Assembly (NCBI GenBank): GCA_964561495.1 | Contig: CAZLPW010000053.1 | Span: 1-14,205, forward strand | Reading direction: 5' to 3' | Length of the DNA: 14,205 nt | DNA from: CAZLPW01 sp964561495 | GTDB taxonomy: Bacteria > Fidelibacterota > Marinisomatia > Marinisomatales > UBA1611 | In this document: piece after piece, positions 1 through 7,406 of the stretch | How positions within the stretch are numbered: position 1 is the stretch's first letter | Layout of the letters: each line of letters opens with the position of its first letter | Program-made: the position numbers and the translations under genes | The notes under the pieces: generated by a model | Told to the model about the DNA's origin: nothing | The model's input: the letters and a program-made list of their open reading frames with translations, nothing else | Databases searched by the model: none

Positions 1-1364
1 GTCTGACCAATAGTTTTTACTAATTTCCCAAGTGGAAGACTTTTTAATAATATTTTTTTTGGGACTACCATACTTGAATATGAATCAATAAAGTATCTAC
101 CATTTTTAAAAAATATAATATCGTGAACACCCTCTTCTGGTGTAATAATTTTTAAATCAGTTCCGTTAAATCGAATTGAATAAAGAGATAAATCAAATAC
201 AGAATCCTTATTTGCCATAAAATAAATTAATTTATTTTTTTCATCAATGTGTTTAATTGATGAAACCTCCCATCTGCCTTTTGTTATCTGCCATGTTCTA
301 CTTCCAGAATGTTTTGATAAATTTATATGACGGTAGCCTGATTTCTCTGACAGCCAAATAATTTTTCCATCCCTAAGAAAATAAATCTCACCATGATTAT
401 CTACCCATCCTTTATGATCTGTTTCGGTCAAAACCTCTTTCGATTTTCCATTAATTCTTTTTGCTATCCTTAAGGTCCAGCTTTTTTGATTTCGATTCAT
501 TTTTAAAAATGCTATTCGATTATTATTGATCCATTCCATCCACGGGAAATAAAAATCACCTTGTTCCCCTAAATCAAGCCATTTTCTACCACTACGATTT
601 ATATCTACGATTCCAATTCTAATTTTAGGATTTGACTCGCCAACTTTTGGATATCTAAGCTTCTTTACATCTGGATAGTGGCTCAACTGATCAATCATCA
701 AGTACTCAGGTACATCTGACTCGTCTTCCTCCCAAAAAGCGATCGAGCGACTATCTGGAGACCATCGATAACCATCATAACCAGTTAATTCTTCTTCATA
801 AAGCCAGCCAAAATGACCATTCGATATTGTTTCAGATCCTGAATTTGTTAATCTTTTCTCTCTTTTTTTTGTATAATTATATACATACAGGTCATTGTCT
901 TTCCTTACATAGGAAAAATAATTACCATTTGGAGATATTTTTACATTTCTTAATCCAGAATTATTTTCACTTAAAGGAAATATAGCTTTATTTAGCAAGT
1001 CATATATATAGTAAGTAGCAGAAAATGAATACCTCCATATTTTACTCTTACTGGTTATTAAAAGTAATTTATCATCAGTCTTTGATAAAATAATATCATC
1101 TACATTTAATATTTCATTATTGAAATAAAGGTCTGAACTATCCAATACAATTAATGAATCCAGATTTGGAAGAAATACCTTAAACCACGATCTATGATTT
1201 TTTCCTTGACCTTTAGTTAAAAAAGCTTCTTCAGTATTGTATGATATAATTTTATTAATTGATTCAATTTTAAAAGGTGATTTAACAATCGCATCATCAT
1301 AAGTAAGCCATTCACCATAAACCTTTCCAAAACTCAAAATAACTAAAAAAGGCAGCCAGATCAA
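1..1364 (-). CDS. Secreted DPP4-like S9B serine peptidase, partial (beta-propeller part only)
   Basis: This is the 5' part (454 codons) of a dipeptidyl-peptidase IV-like enzyme, which removes dipeptides from peptide N-termini in the periplasm or at the cell surface. The chosen start is TTG at 1364: it has an AAGGA site 9 nt upstream, lies 2 nt after the stop of the glycosylase gene, and begins a short signal peptide (MIWLPFLVILSFGKVYG). An in-frame stop lies 18 nt upstream, and no ATG lies between. The visible part is the DPP4 N-terminal propeller. It shows WLYEEEL at about residues 187-193, whose glutamates match the pair that holds the substrate amino terminus in DPP4. RWSPDSRSIAFWEEDES, YPKVGESNPK and LSEKSGYRH (near residue 340) are also family-typical. 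The alpha/beta-hydrolase domain with the catalytic Ser-Asp-His lies beyond base 1, so activity cannot be judged. Family call secure; exact specificity inferred. Confidence 0.9.
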   Translation of the reverse strand, partial: MIWLPFLVILSFGKVYGEWLTYDDAIVKSPFKIESINKIISYNTEEAFLTKGQGKNHRSWFKVFLPNLDSLIVLDSSDLYFNNEILNVDDIILSKTDDKLLLITSKSKIWRYSFSATYYIYDLLNKAIFPLSENNSGLRNVKISPNGNYFSYVRKDNDLYVYNYTKKREKRLTNSGSETISNGHFGWLYEEELTGYDGYRWSPDSRSIAFWEEDESDVPEYLMIDQLSHYPDVKKLRYPKVGESNPKIRIGIVDINRSGRKWLDLGEQGDFYFPWMEWINNNRIAFLKMNRNQKSWTLRIAKRINGKSKEVLTETDHKGWVDNHGEIYFLRDGKIIWLSEKSGYRHINLSKHSGSRTWQITKGRWEVSSIKHIDEKNKLIYFMANKDSVFDLSLYSIRFNGTDLKIITPEEGVHDIIFFKNGRYFIDSYSSMVVPKKILLKSLPLGKLVKTIGQ

Positions 1365-1366
1365 AT

Positions 1367-2035
1367 TTAAAGTTCCTTCTTAAGTGAATTTAGAAAATCA
1401 ACCATCATATCGAATGTTAGCCTCTTTGTATTTACGTTTCTTGGGCTTGGGTGATAGCACCCATAAAGACGATTGCCATTTGGCAAATCATATCCTTTAG
1501 CATGCTTAAATGAATAATCTTTCATTTTAATCTGATAATTATTAGAAATAAAACGCAAGTAGGAATCATAACCAATTTTTCCTAACCCTAAAATAATTTT
1601 CAGGTTAGGTAATAACTCCAACTCTCTAGATAAAAAATCAGAACAATTTTTTTTTTCATCGGGTTTTGGTCTATCTCCAGGAGGAACACATTTCAAGGAT
1701 ACTGTCATATAACCTTTTAGCCTAAGGCCATCATCTCTGCTATCGGAATTTGGTTGGTTAGCAAAACCAGTATGGTGCAAGCATTTGAATAGAAAATCTG
1801 CTGACTTGTCTCCAGTGAATACTCGCCCTGTCCTATTTCCACCATGGGCAGCTGGTGCGAGTCCAATAATTAGAAGAGAACTATTTTTATCGCCATAGCC
1901 TGTTACAGGTTTACCCCAATATTCCCATTCAAGAAATGATTTTCTTTTTTCTCGCGCAATCTTTTCTCGAAATTCAACCAATCGATCGCATTTTTTACAT
2001 GAAATAATTTCTTTATTAAGAGTGTCAAGACTCAT
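1367..2035 (-). CDS. Uracil-DNA glycosylase, family 5 (UDGb) type
   Basis: The product (222 aa) is an iron-sulfur uracil-DNA glycosylase that removes uracil, and in studied family-5 enzymes also hypoxanthine and related lesions, to start base excision repair. Motif A reads GLAPAAHGGNRTG (residues 58-70). It has Ala where families 1 and 4 carry a catalytic Asp, Asn or Glu, which is the mark of UDGb. The second motif is YHPSPRN (194-200) with His195. Four cysteines fit the 4Fe-4S cluster: C13 and C16 (CxxC), then C116 and C131 (C-X14-C). Length and motif order are normal. The start ATG overlaps the end of the oxidoreductase gene by 11 nt and lacks a clear ribosome binding site, so translation is probably coupled. 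A run of ten A's (1647-1656, minus strand) lies just before the C131 codon. The main alternative is a family-4 enzyme, which motif A argues against. Confidence 0.92.
   Translation of the reverse strand: MSLDTLNKEIISCKKCDRLVEFREKIAREKRKSFLEWEYWGKPVTGYGDKNSSLLIIGLAPAAHGGNRTGRVFTGDKSADFLFKCLHHTGFANQPNSDSRDDGLRLKGYMTVSLKCVPPGDRPKPDEKKNCSDFLSRELELLPNLKIILGLGKIGYDSYLRFISNNYQIKMKDYSFKHAKGYDLPNGNRLYGCYHPSPRNVNTKRLTFDMMVDFLNSLKKEL
1374..1378 (-). promoter_or_regulatory. Ribosome binding site AAGGA deciding a TTG start
   Basis: On the minus strand AAGGA ends 9 nt before the TTG at 1364. It lies inside the last codons of the upstream glycosylase gene. It is the only good Shine-Dalgarno match near this start, and together with the signal peptide that follows it supports TTG initiation of the peptidase gene. 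Confidence 0.6.
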
Positions 2036-3056
2036 CTGGTTTTAATAATATTTTACCTAGGTTTTTTCTTTGACCAATATAGCGATGCGCATCAGATGCC
2101 TTGGATAGTGGAAATATTTTATCTATCACTGGGGCTATTATTTTATCATCCAGCATTTGAATAAGAATCTTTGCATATTCTTTGACTAAGTCTTTTCTGT
2201 TTTGAATTAGACCCAGATGAAAACCATAAACGGTTTTATTTCTTCTCATTAATTCTAAAGGGTTAAACCTTGGCATCCTAATATACTGTGGGATAATCTT
2301 AAATAAATTTCTTTTACTTGAGGGCGCTGCTGAAGAAAAACCGTAGGTTCCAAGTCTACCAAATTCAGATAAGCATCTATAGCTTTCGCTTAATTCCTTC
2401 CCGCCTAATGGGTCAAGGATTACATCAGCGCCATATCCATCCGTAATATCAAGAACGCGATCACTGAAATTCTCCTTTCGATAATCAATAAGTTGAATAT
2501 TCCCAAATTTTTTTATCCTTTCGAATTTACCACCAGATGCTGTGCCAATAATTTTAGCACCTAGATGCTTTGCAATCTGCATAGCAGCGATTCCAACGCC
2601 ACCTCCTACGCCGTGTATTAATATCCATTCTCCTTTTTGAATATTTGCTTGATGAACAATCATAAAATAAGCTGTCAAGTAATTAACTGGAACAGCAGCG
2701 GCTATTTCAGAATATTTTTTATCAATTTCAAATAATTGATCAGAATTGACATTTACATAATTAGAATAACCACCTGATTTACATAGCCCTGTTACTGTTT
2801 TCCCAATAATAGAATTTGAAATACTTGCACCTACCTTTTCGATAGTTCCTGATATTTCCATACCTAATACATAGGGAGGCCTAAGGCGGGTTGTGTATAG
2901 GCCCTGTCTGCTCATTATATCTGCAAAATTAATTCCTGAATAGTTAACCTTAACTAAGACTTCTTCATCTTTAAGATTTTTCAGAGTACATTTTTTATAA
3001 ATTAGGTTTTCTGGGCCACCATATCTATCTAGAAAAGCAGAATAACAATCAACCAT
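2025..3056 (-). CDS. VAT-1-like NAD(P)H:quinone oxidoreductase (MDR superfamily)
   Basis: This is a zinc-independent medium-chain reductase of the quinone oxidoreductase class, about 343 aa, cytosolic, using NAD(P)H to reduce quinones or activated enones. It closely follows the VAT-1 subgroup: NFADIMSRQGLY, GMEISG, VNYLTAY, the nucleotide-binding GVGGGVG (about residues 149-155), DPLGG, KRNL, GFHLG and a final GKILL all occur in the expected order. The cysteine-rich structural zinc loop of alcohol dehydrogenases is not seen. I chose ATG at 3056. A TTG three codons upstream (3065) lies only 2 nt after the AAAGGA site at 3068-3073, while ATG has an 11-nt spacing. It is the first gene of a minus-strand operon, and its end overlaps the glycosylase start by 11 nt. 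The physiological substrate is unknown. Confidence 0.9.
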   Translation of the reverse strand: MVDCYSAFLDRYGGPENLIYKKCTLKNLKDEEVLVKVNYSGINFADIMSRQGLYTTRLRPPYVLGMEISGTIEKVGASISNSIIGKTVTGLCKSGGYSNYVNVNSDQLFEIDKKYSEIAAAVPVNYLTAYFMIVHQANIQKGEWILIHGVGGGVGIAAMQIAKHLGAKIIGTASGGKFERIKKFGNIQLIDYRKENFSDRVLDITDGYGADVILDPLGGKELSESYRCLSEFGRLGTYGFSSAAPSSKRNLFKIIPQYIRMPRFNPLELMRRNKTVYGFHLGLIQNRKDLVKEYAKILIQMLDDKIIAPVIDKIFPLSKASDAHRYIGQRKNLGKILLKPDES

Positions 3057-3137
3057 TTTTAACAAAATCCTTTATTCATATTTTAAAAATAAAATAACAC
3101 TATCGCAGTAAATACTAAAGATACAAATTCTTGTTCA

Positions 3138-3168
3138 TTGTTTCATCTTATACCATTATATAAATTTG
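3138..3168 (+). promoter_or_regulatory. Candidate Bacteroidota-type promoter of ppiD (TTG-N20-TAAATTTG)
   Basis: TAAATTTG (3161-3168) matches the -7 consensus TAnnTTTG known for Bacteroidota primary sigma factors. A TTG core (3138-3140) sits 20 nt upstream, within the usual 19-21 nt for the -33 element. This would start transcription about 40-45 nt before the ppiD ATG. The sequence is AT-rich enough for a chance match, and whether this organism uses that promoter type is unknown. Confidence 0.35.
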
Positions 3169-3207
3169 CCAGCTAATTTATATATTTTAAAATAATATTT
3201 ATAAGAT

Positions 3208-3213
3208 AGAGGA
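3208..3213 (+). promoter_or_regulatory. Ribosome binding site AGAGGA of ppiD
   Basis: AGAGGA lies 5 nt before the ATG at 3219 and supports that start over internal methionines at codons 4 and 7. Confidence 0.6.
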
Positions 3214-3218
3214 ATAAA

Positions 3219-5051
3219 ATGGGTCTTATGACAACAATGCGAAAACGCATGCATATTGTATTATGGGGACTACTATTTATGTTTTTATTGAGTATGACAA
3301 TAGGTGGTCTTGTAGGTGGTGCAGATATAGTTGGGCATTTGCTTGGCAGAGTTAATCCTGCTACTACTATTGCCAGGATTAATGACAGAGATATATCTCC
3401 AGATCTATATCAAAATCTTGTAAATCAAGAAATCGAAAAAATAAGATCCGCAGGTCAAGAGGTTAAAGAATTTCATTTTCAGCGCGCTAGAAACACAGCA
3501 TGGGATAATCTCTTGCAGGATGTTCTGGTTACTCAGGAAGTTAACCGACTAGAATTAACTGCGTCAGATGAAGAAGTTTTATTTCATTTGGAGAATGAGC
3601 CTCCCTCTTTTCTTCAACAGAATCCAACCTTCCAGACTGAAGGCGAATTTGATAAACAAAAGTACTTACAAGCATTAGCTTCTCCTGAAGGCGATGAATG
3701 GGTTCCAATAGAATCATTTTTAAAAAATACCTACATACCAAATTTTAAGCTACAACAATTTTTAGATCAAAGTATTGTTATAAAGGAGGATGACATAAAA
3801 TCTGAATTTAAAAAACGTAATATAAAATATTCTATAAATGCTATTCACGTCCCAAGTAATGCTATTGTATCAAGCATTTCAAATCCATCCGATGATGAGC
3901 TCCTTTCAGATTACAAGACATTGAAAGATGATTTTAAACATGGAGAATTAAGAAATATTTTATACTGTTATTGGAAAAAGGAACCATCGAATGAAGATTC
4001 CAATAAGATACAAATATTTGCTAATGAATTAGCTGATAGAGCTAGAAATGGCGAAGATTTTTCCAAATTAGCTGATGAGTTTTCTCAAGATCCTGGGAAT
4101 CAAACTAATAACAATGGTGGAGATTTAGGTTGGTTTGCAAAGGGTCGCATGGTTAAACCATTCGAAGAAGCTGCCTTCAAAGCAAAAAAAGGATCTATAA
4201 CAGATCCAATCAAATCTAGATTTGGATACCATATAATTAGTGTTCGTGATAAAAGAAAAAATAAAAATAATGAAGATGAGATTTTAGCTTCACATATATT
4301 ACTTAAAATTGAAACTTCTGCTACATCATTATCAAATTTGAAACGCGAGGCTACTCTGTTTAGTTATGATGCCCAAGATATTGGTTTTAAGGCTGCTTCC
4401 GATACTAATAAAATTGAATATTTTGAACAAAATGGATTAGATGAATCATCCTTTTCAATCCAAAGACTGGGTTCTTTTCGTAATGCTATACAATTCGCAT
4501 TTCAAAATGATATAAACGCTGTCTCATCGATCCTTGAAAATGACAAATACTATGCGGTTTTTAAGGTTGACTCTATCATTCAACCAGGCTACAAACCATT
4601 TGAAGATGTAAAAAACCAACTTTTATCTAAAGCTCGAAAAACACTAGAAAAGAAGGCAACACTAGAAAAGGCAAATGCACTTTTATTAGAAATTACCGCT
4701 GATGATAAATCACTGCTTGATGCAAAGGTAAATGAACAAATCAATGTTATTAAAGAAGAGACAAAAACTATTTCTCAAGGTTTTTCTTCTATAGGCAGAA
4801 GTAATTATGTGAATGGCGCTCTTTTATCAAGCTCATCAGGGGAAATTATTGGTCCACTTGAAACACTAAGAGGTCATGCTCTAATCGAGGTCTTGGAAAT
4901 TTCAGCTTACGATAGTACCGAATATGAAGTGCAGAGAGAGACTCTTAAAAAGAATCTTTTCAATCAAAAACAGAGACAGGCTTTTGAAGCTTGGCTTGAT
5001 GATTTAAAAGATAAAGCTATAATCACAGATAACAGGAAATATTATTATTGA
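3219..5051 (+). CDS. ppiD: PpiD-like membrane-anchored parvulin chaperone
   Basis: The product (610 aa) is a peptidyl-prolyl isomerase-type chaperone anchored in the inner membrane and facing the periplasm, where PpiD meets proteins leaving the Sec translocon. A short positive N-terminus (MRKRM) is followed by one membrane segment, about residues 13-34. A SurA/PpiD-type N-terminal region follows (ARINDRDIS near 52-60; NPTFQTEGEFDKQKY near 135-149, very like E. coli PpiD). A parvulin domain spans about residues 242-345, with FSKLADEFSQDPG, GGDLGWF (300-306) and FGYHII (335-340). The rest matches the C-terminal PpiD extension, including FEDVKNQLLSKAR and a terminal QAFEAWLDDLKDKA. Length is close to the 623 aa of E. 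coli PpiD. It is the only complete plus-strand gene here, and its TGA touches the stop codon of the convergent thioesterase gene. Isomerase activity is not assured, since PpiD parvulin domains can be inactive. Confidence 0.92.
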   Translation: MGLMTTMRKRMHIVLWGLLFMFLLSMTIGGLVGGADIVGHLLGRVNPATTIARINDRDISPDLYQNLVNQEIEKIRSAGQEVKEFHFQRARNTAWDNLLQDVLVTQEVNRLELTASDEEVLFHLENEPPSFLQQNPTFQTEGEFDKQKYLQALASPEGDEWVPIESFLKNTYIPNFKLQQFLDQSIVIKEDDIKSEFKKRNIKYSINAIHVPSNAIVSSISNPSDDELLSDYKTLKDDFKHGELRNILYCYWKKEPSNEDSNKIQIFANELADRARNGEDFSKLADEFSQDPGNQTNNNGGDLGWFAKGRMVKPFEEAAFKAKKGSITDPIKSRFGYHIISVRDKRKNKNNEDEILASHILLKIETSATSLSNLKREATLFSYDAQDIGFKAASDTNKIEYFEQNGLDESSFSIQRLGSFRNAIQFAFQNDINAVSSILENDKYYAVFKVDSIIQPGYKPFEDVKNQLLSKARKTLEKKATLEKANALLLEITADDKSLLDAKVNEQINVIKEETKTISQGFSSIGRSNYVNGALLSSSSGEIIGPLETLRGHALIEVLEISAYDSTEYEVQRETLKKNLFNQKQRQAFEAWLDDLKDKAIITDNRKYYY

Positions 5052-5462
5052 TTAACTCCCAAAATATTTTTTTATTTTTTTTAAAATCAAATCAGGCACT
5101 CTAACAGCCAAACCACTGTTTTTTATAAAAGCATGAATTGTATAGCCCTCTACATAAGATTCATCTGATTTCAAATCTTTGATATTATAATCAATACGAA
5201 GTCTAGATTTTGGAATCTCATAAATCTGGGATAAAACAACTAATTCATCCTCAAATTTTGCCCCTTTTTTATATTCACAATGTGAAACCACTACAGGAAT
5301 AAAAATTCCACTATTTTCGATTGTAGTTACATCTAATCCAATCATTGATAATAATTCAGTACGAGCCTGCTCAAAATATTCAAGATATCTTGTATAATAA
5401 ACTATTCCCATTTGATCAATGTCTTTATAATAGACCTTAACTCTGTGTTTATGGATTACCAC
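5052..5462 (-). CDS. YbgC-like acyl-CoA thioesterase (4HBT hotdog fold)
   Basis: This 136-aa protein is a single hotdog-fold thioesterase that hydrolyses acyl-CoA, in YbgC relatives short-chain or hydroxybenzoyl-CoA. The signature YYKDIDQMGIVYYTRYLEYF begins at residue 11, with the expected catalytic Asp at 16. The family's common VYH is VYY here. Length is normal (about 130-140 aa). The start is GTG at 5462, directly after the TGA of accA without a base between, and is preceded by GAGA in the accA end; translational coupling is likely. Its TAA abuts the ppiD stop. The pairing with accA suggests a role in acyl-CoA balance or phospholipid synthesis, but YbgC genes in Proteobacteria usually sit with tol-pal, which is not present here. 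Substrate unknown. Confidence 0.87.
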   Translation of the reverse strand: MVIHKHRVKVYYKDIDQMGIVYYTRYLEYFEQARTELLSMIGLDVTTIENSGIFIPVVVSHCEYKKGAKFEDELVVLSQIYEIPKSRLRIDYNIKDLKSDESYVEGYTIHAFIKNSGLAVRVPDLILKKIKKYFGS

Positions 5463-6419
5463 TCAATTCTCTTTGAAAAAACCCATTCTGTCATATTTTT
5501 TAATTCTATCTTCTAAATAATTGGGTTCTTTTTCTTTATTAAAATTTTTTAATGTCTTTACTATTATATTTTTGATTTGTTCTGAAGTACTTTTAAAATC
5601 GCGATGAGCACCACCATTAGGCTCAGGTATAATTTCATCACAGATACCTAGGTTTTTTAAATCTTTTGGCGCCAACATTAATGATTCAGCTGCTTCTTCA
5701 GCCTTTTTTGCATCACGATATAAAATAGAAGCACAGCCCTCTGGGCTGATTACAGAATACCAAGTATTTTCTAACATATAAAATTTATCACAAAGGCCAA
5801 TCCCTAATGCTCCTCCACTTGCACCCTCTCCTATAATAATACTGATTATATTAGTCTTTAAACTAGCCATTTCAATTAAATTTCTTGCTATGGCTTCACC
5901 CTGACCTCTCTCCTCAGCACCAACACCAGGATAGGCCCCTATAGTGTCTATTAGAGTAATAATTGGTAATTGAAATTTTTCACCTATTTTCATTATTCTA
6001 AGGGCCTTACGATATCCTTCAGGTCTCATCATTCCAAAATTCCGAAATAAATTTTCTTTAGTAGTTCTACCCTTTTGCTGACCTATCCATATAACCTTAT
6101 TATCTTCAATTGTTCCTATTCCAGTAACTAAAGCTGAATCATCGCCAAAAAGTCTATCACCATGCAATTCTATAAAATCCTCTGAAAAAAGCTTAATATA
6201 ATCTAAGGAAAACGGCCTATCGGGGTGTCTTGCAAGTTGCACCCTTTGCCACCTTGAAAGATCTGAATGAATTGTATTTATTATGTTATTTCTTTTTTTA
6301 TTTAGTGATGCTATTTTGTTTAATATTTCAGGCGATTTATCACTATCTGATTCAAATTTCTGAATTTCAAGATCAATCTCTTCGATTGGTTTTTCAAATT
6401 CTAGGTAATACTTTTGCAT
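5463..6419 (-). CDS. accA: Acetyl-CoA carboxylase carboxyltransferase subunit alpha
   Basis: AccA (318 aa, against 319 in E. coli) is the alpha half of the carboxyltransferase that moves the carboxyl group from biotin on BCCP to acetyl-CoA, giving malonyl-CoA for fatty acid synthesis. It pairs with AccD, which is not in this window. The helical N-terminal region (1-60) leads to WQRVQLARHPDRP, then LHGDRLFGDD (85-94), GQQKGRTT (113-120), DTIGAYPG (158-165), the oxyanion-hole loop GEGASGGA (197-204) and SPEGCASI (225-232). All are hallmark segments and intact. The ATG at 6419 has no Shine-Dalgarno match in the 20 nt before it, unlike several neighbours. It follows a 99-nt spacer after the glycosyltransferase gene, so it may have its own promoter, and it is directly followed by the thioesterase gene. 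Confidence 0.98.
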   Translation of the reverse strand: MQKYYLEFEKPIEEIDLEIQKFESDSDKSPEILNKIASLNKKRNNIINTIHSDLSRWQRVQLARHPDRPFSLDYIKLFSEDFIELHGDRLFGDDSALVTGIGTIEDNKVIWIGQQKGRTTKENLFRNFGMMRPEGYRKALRIMKIGEKFQLPIITLIDTIGAYPGVGAEERGQGEAIARNLIEMASLKTNIISIIIGEGASGGALGIGLCDKFYMLENTWYSVISPEGCASILYRDAKKAEEAAESLMLAPKDLKNLGICDEIIPEPNGGAHRDFKSTSEQIKNIIVKTLKNFNKEKEPNYLEDRIKKYDRMGFFKEN

Positions 6420-6518
6420 TTATAATAATTAATATATCTACTAAATAAAACTATATTTTCCCAATATATAATAGCGGTATTTTAAAGAAAATTTTATAAG
6501 CTAGTTATTTAAAATAAT
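6420..6518 (-). other. AT-rich spacer before accA, possibly with a promoter
   Basis: This is the only gap longer than 30 nt in the minus-strand cluster. On the minus strand it contains several TATA-like stretches, for example around 6461-6475, and a TTGGGA that sits 18 nt before TAGATA. None is close to consensus. A short palindrome right after the glycosyltransferase stop has a one-base loop and no T-run, so it is not a terminator. The spacer may separate accA and its thioesterase from the envelope genes upstream. Confidence 0.3.
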
Positions 6519-7379
6519 TTATTTTTTTACAAAATATAAAAATGTTGAGAAAGCCATTTTGATTATCATAACTATTGTATAAAACAAGTTAAAGATAATA
6601 GAATAATTTTCAGATAAATGCTTATAATAATAATAATAATAGCTTCTGTGCCATTCTAATATGGATTTCATAGGATAGGATTTTGAACCTCCTCTTCCTG
6701 TATAATGAGTAATTGTAGATTCTGGATTATATATAATTTTCCAATTAGCTTGTTTCGCTCTTAAACAAAAATCGCTATCTTCTTGATAAGCAAAAAAATT
6801 TTCATCTAAAATTCCTATATCATCAACAACTCCACTTTTAATCAACATACAACTTCCAGATACAGCATCCACTTCAGAGATTTTATATTCATCTAGGTGC
6901 TCTAAACGATATTGAGTAAATATTTTATTTTTAGAAAATAATCGGCTTAAACCTAAAAAATATGTGATCACGGCCCATGGTGTTGGAATACCCCTTCTGC
7001 TAGATTTTTGAAAATCACCATTAGCATCAATAATTCTAGGAATACAAATGCCAATATTTTTATTCATATTCATATATTTAACCAGAAGATAAATCGACCT
7101 TTTACTTAATTCTATGTCTGGATTTAGTTGAAGAATATATTCACCTCTAGCCATAGACATAGCCTGATTCATCGGAATAGTATAACCTAAATTTATTCTA
7201 TTCCTTCTGTATAATATATTAGGGTATTTTTTTTTTATTAAATCTAAAGTACCATCCATGGATCCATTATCAATAATAATTATTTCATGATCTAATGAGC
7301 TAAGAGCCTCAGGTATAGATTCAATACAACGCTTTAAATATTTACGAGCATTAAGAGTGACGATGCAAATTGAAATCAA
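6519..7379 (-). CDS. GT2 glycosyltransferase, rhamnosyltransferase-like, with C-terminal membrane segment
   Basis: This 286-aa GT-A enzyme likely transfers a sugar to a lipid-linked or surface glycan at the cytoplasmic membrane. ISICIVTLNARKYL opens the nucleotide-binding fold, IIDNGSMDGT (35-44) binds the donor, and LNPDIE (85-90) is the DxD-like metal site in the NPD form common in WbbL-type rhamnosyltransferases. SGSCMLI and YQEDSDFCLRAKQANW (198-213) supply the acceptor loop and catalytic acid region. Residues about 260-283 form a hydrophobic anchor. The start is TTG at 7379, with AAAGG 8 nt upstream (7388-7392); this gives the standard GT2 N-terminus. It lies 27 nt after the mannosyltransferase-like gene. 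A run of six TAT codons gives Tyr247-252, and an A10 tract lies at 7227-7236 (minus). The donor sugar cannot be read from sequence; the rmlD-like neighbour hints at dTDP-rhamnose. Confidence 0.9.
   Translation of the reverse strand: MISICIVTLNARKYLKRCIESIPEALSSLDHEIIIIDNGSMDGTLDLIKKKYPNILYRRNRINLGYTIPMNQAMSMARGEYILQLNPDIELSKRSIYLLVKYMNMNKNIGICIPRIIDANGDFQKSSRRGIPTPWAVITYFLGLSRLFSKNKIFTQYRLEHLDEYKISEVDAVSGSCMLIKSGVVDDIGILDENFFAYQEDSDFCLRAKQANWKIIYNPESTITHYTGRGGSKSYPMKSILEWHRSYYYYYYKHLSENYSIIFNLFYTIVMIIKMAFSTFLYFVKK
6624..6641. repeat. Trinucleotide repeat, six units (ATA/TAT)
   Basis: Six ATA units on the plus strand read as six TAT codons on the minus strand, giving Tyr247-252 of the GT2 enzyme. 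Change in unit number would keep the frame and alter only the length of the tyrosine tract. Confidence 0.8.
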
Positions 7380-7387
7380 AAATAAAA

Positions 7388-7392
7388 CCTTT
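7388..7392 (-). promoter_or_regulatory. Ribosome binding site AAAGG deciding a TTG start
   Basis: AAAGG on the minus strand ends 8 nt before the TTG at 7379. It lies in the 27-nt gap after the preceding stop codon and supports the TTG start of the GT2 gene. Confidence 0.5.
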
Positions 7393-7406
7393 AATTATAA
7401 AACAGC

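Larger units (their letters stand above)
3057..3218. promoter_or_regulatory. Divergent intergenic region between the oxidoreductase operon and ppiD
   Basis: This 162-nt, very AT-rich stretch separates two divergent start codons and must carry promoters for both sides unless the left genes are expressed in another way. Toward ppiD I see a Bacteroidota-like candidate promoter (listed separately) and a good ribosome binding site. Toward the oxidoreductase I find only AAAGGA (3068-3073, minus) and no convincing -35/-10 pair. No operator-like perfect inverted repeat stands out. Confidence 0.6.

Noticed and set aside
3059..3079. Six-codon minus-strand mini-frame (ATG to TAA) just before the oxidoreductase start
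   Set aside because: It could be a leader peptide, but such short frames arise by chance and it has no ribosome binding site or regulatory codon bias.
3541..3741. Minus-strand open frame of 66 codons inside ppiD
   Set aside because: It lies antisense to a strongly supported gene, has no recognisable motif and no ribosome binding site I could defend.
5021..5054. Inverted repeat TAATCA/TGATTA around the ppiD stop as a terminator
   Set aside because: The stem is 6 AT-rich pairs with a loop above 20 nt, too weak for an intrinsic terminator.
6230..6448. Plus-strand open frame of 72 codons opposite the accA start
   Set aside because: Its hydrophobic, Phe/Leu-rich product is what the complement of an AT-rich helical coding region gives; accA is certain.
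6500..6518. Palindromic TTATTT/AAATAA after the GT2 stop as a terminator
   Set aside because: The loop is one base, the stem has no GC pair and no T-run follows.
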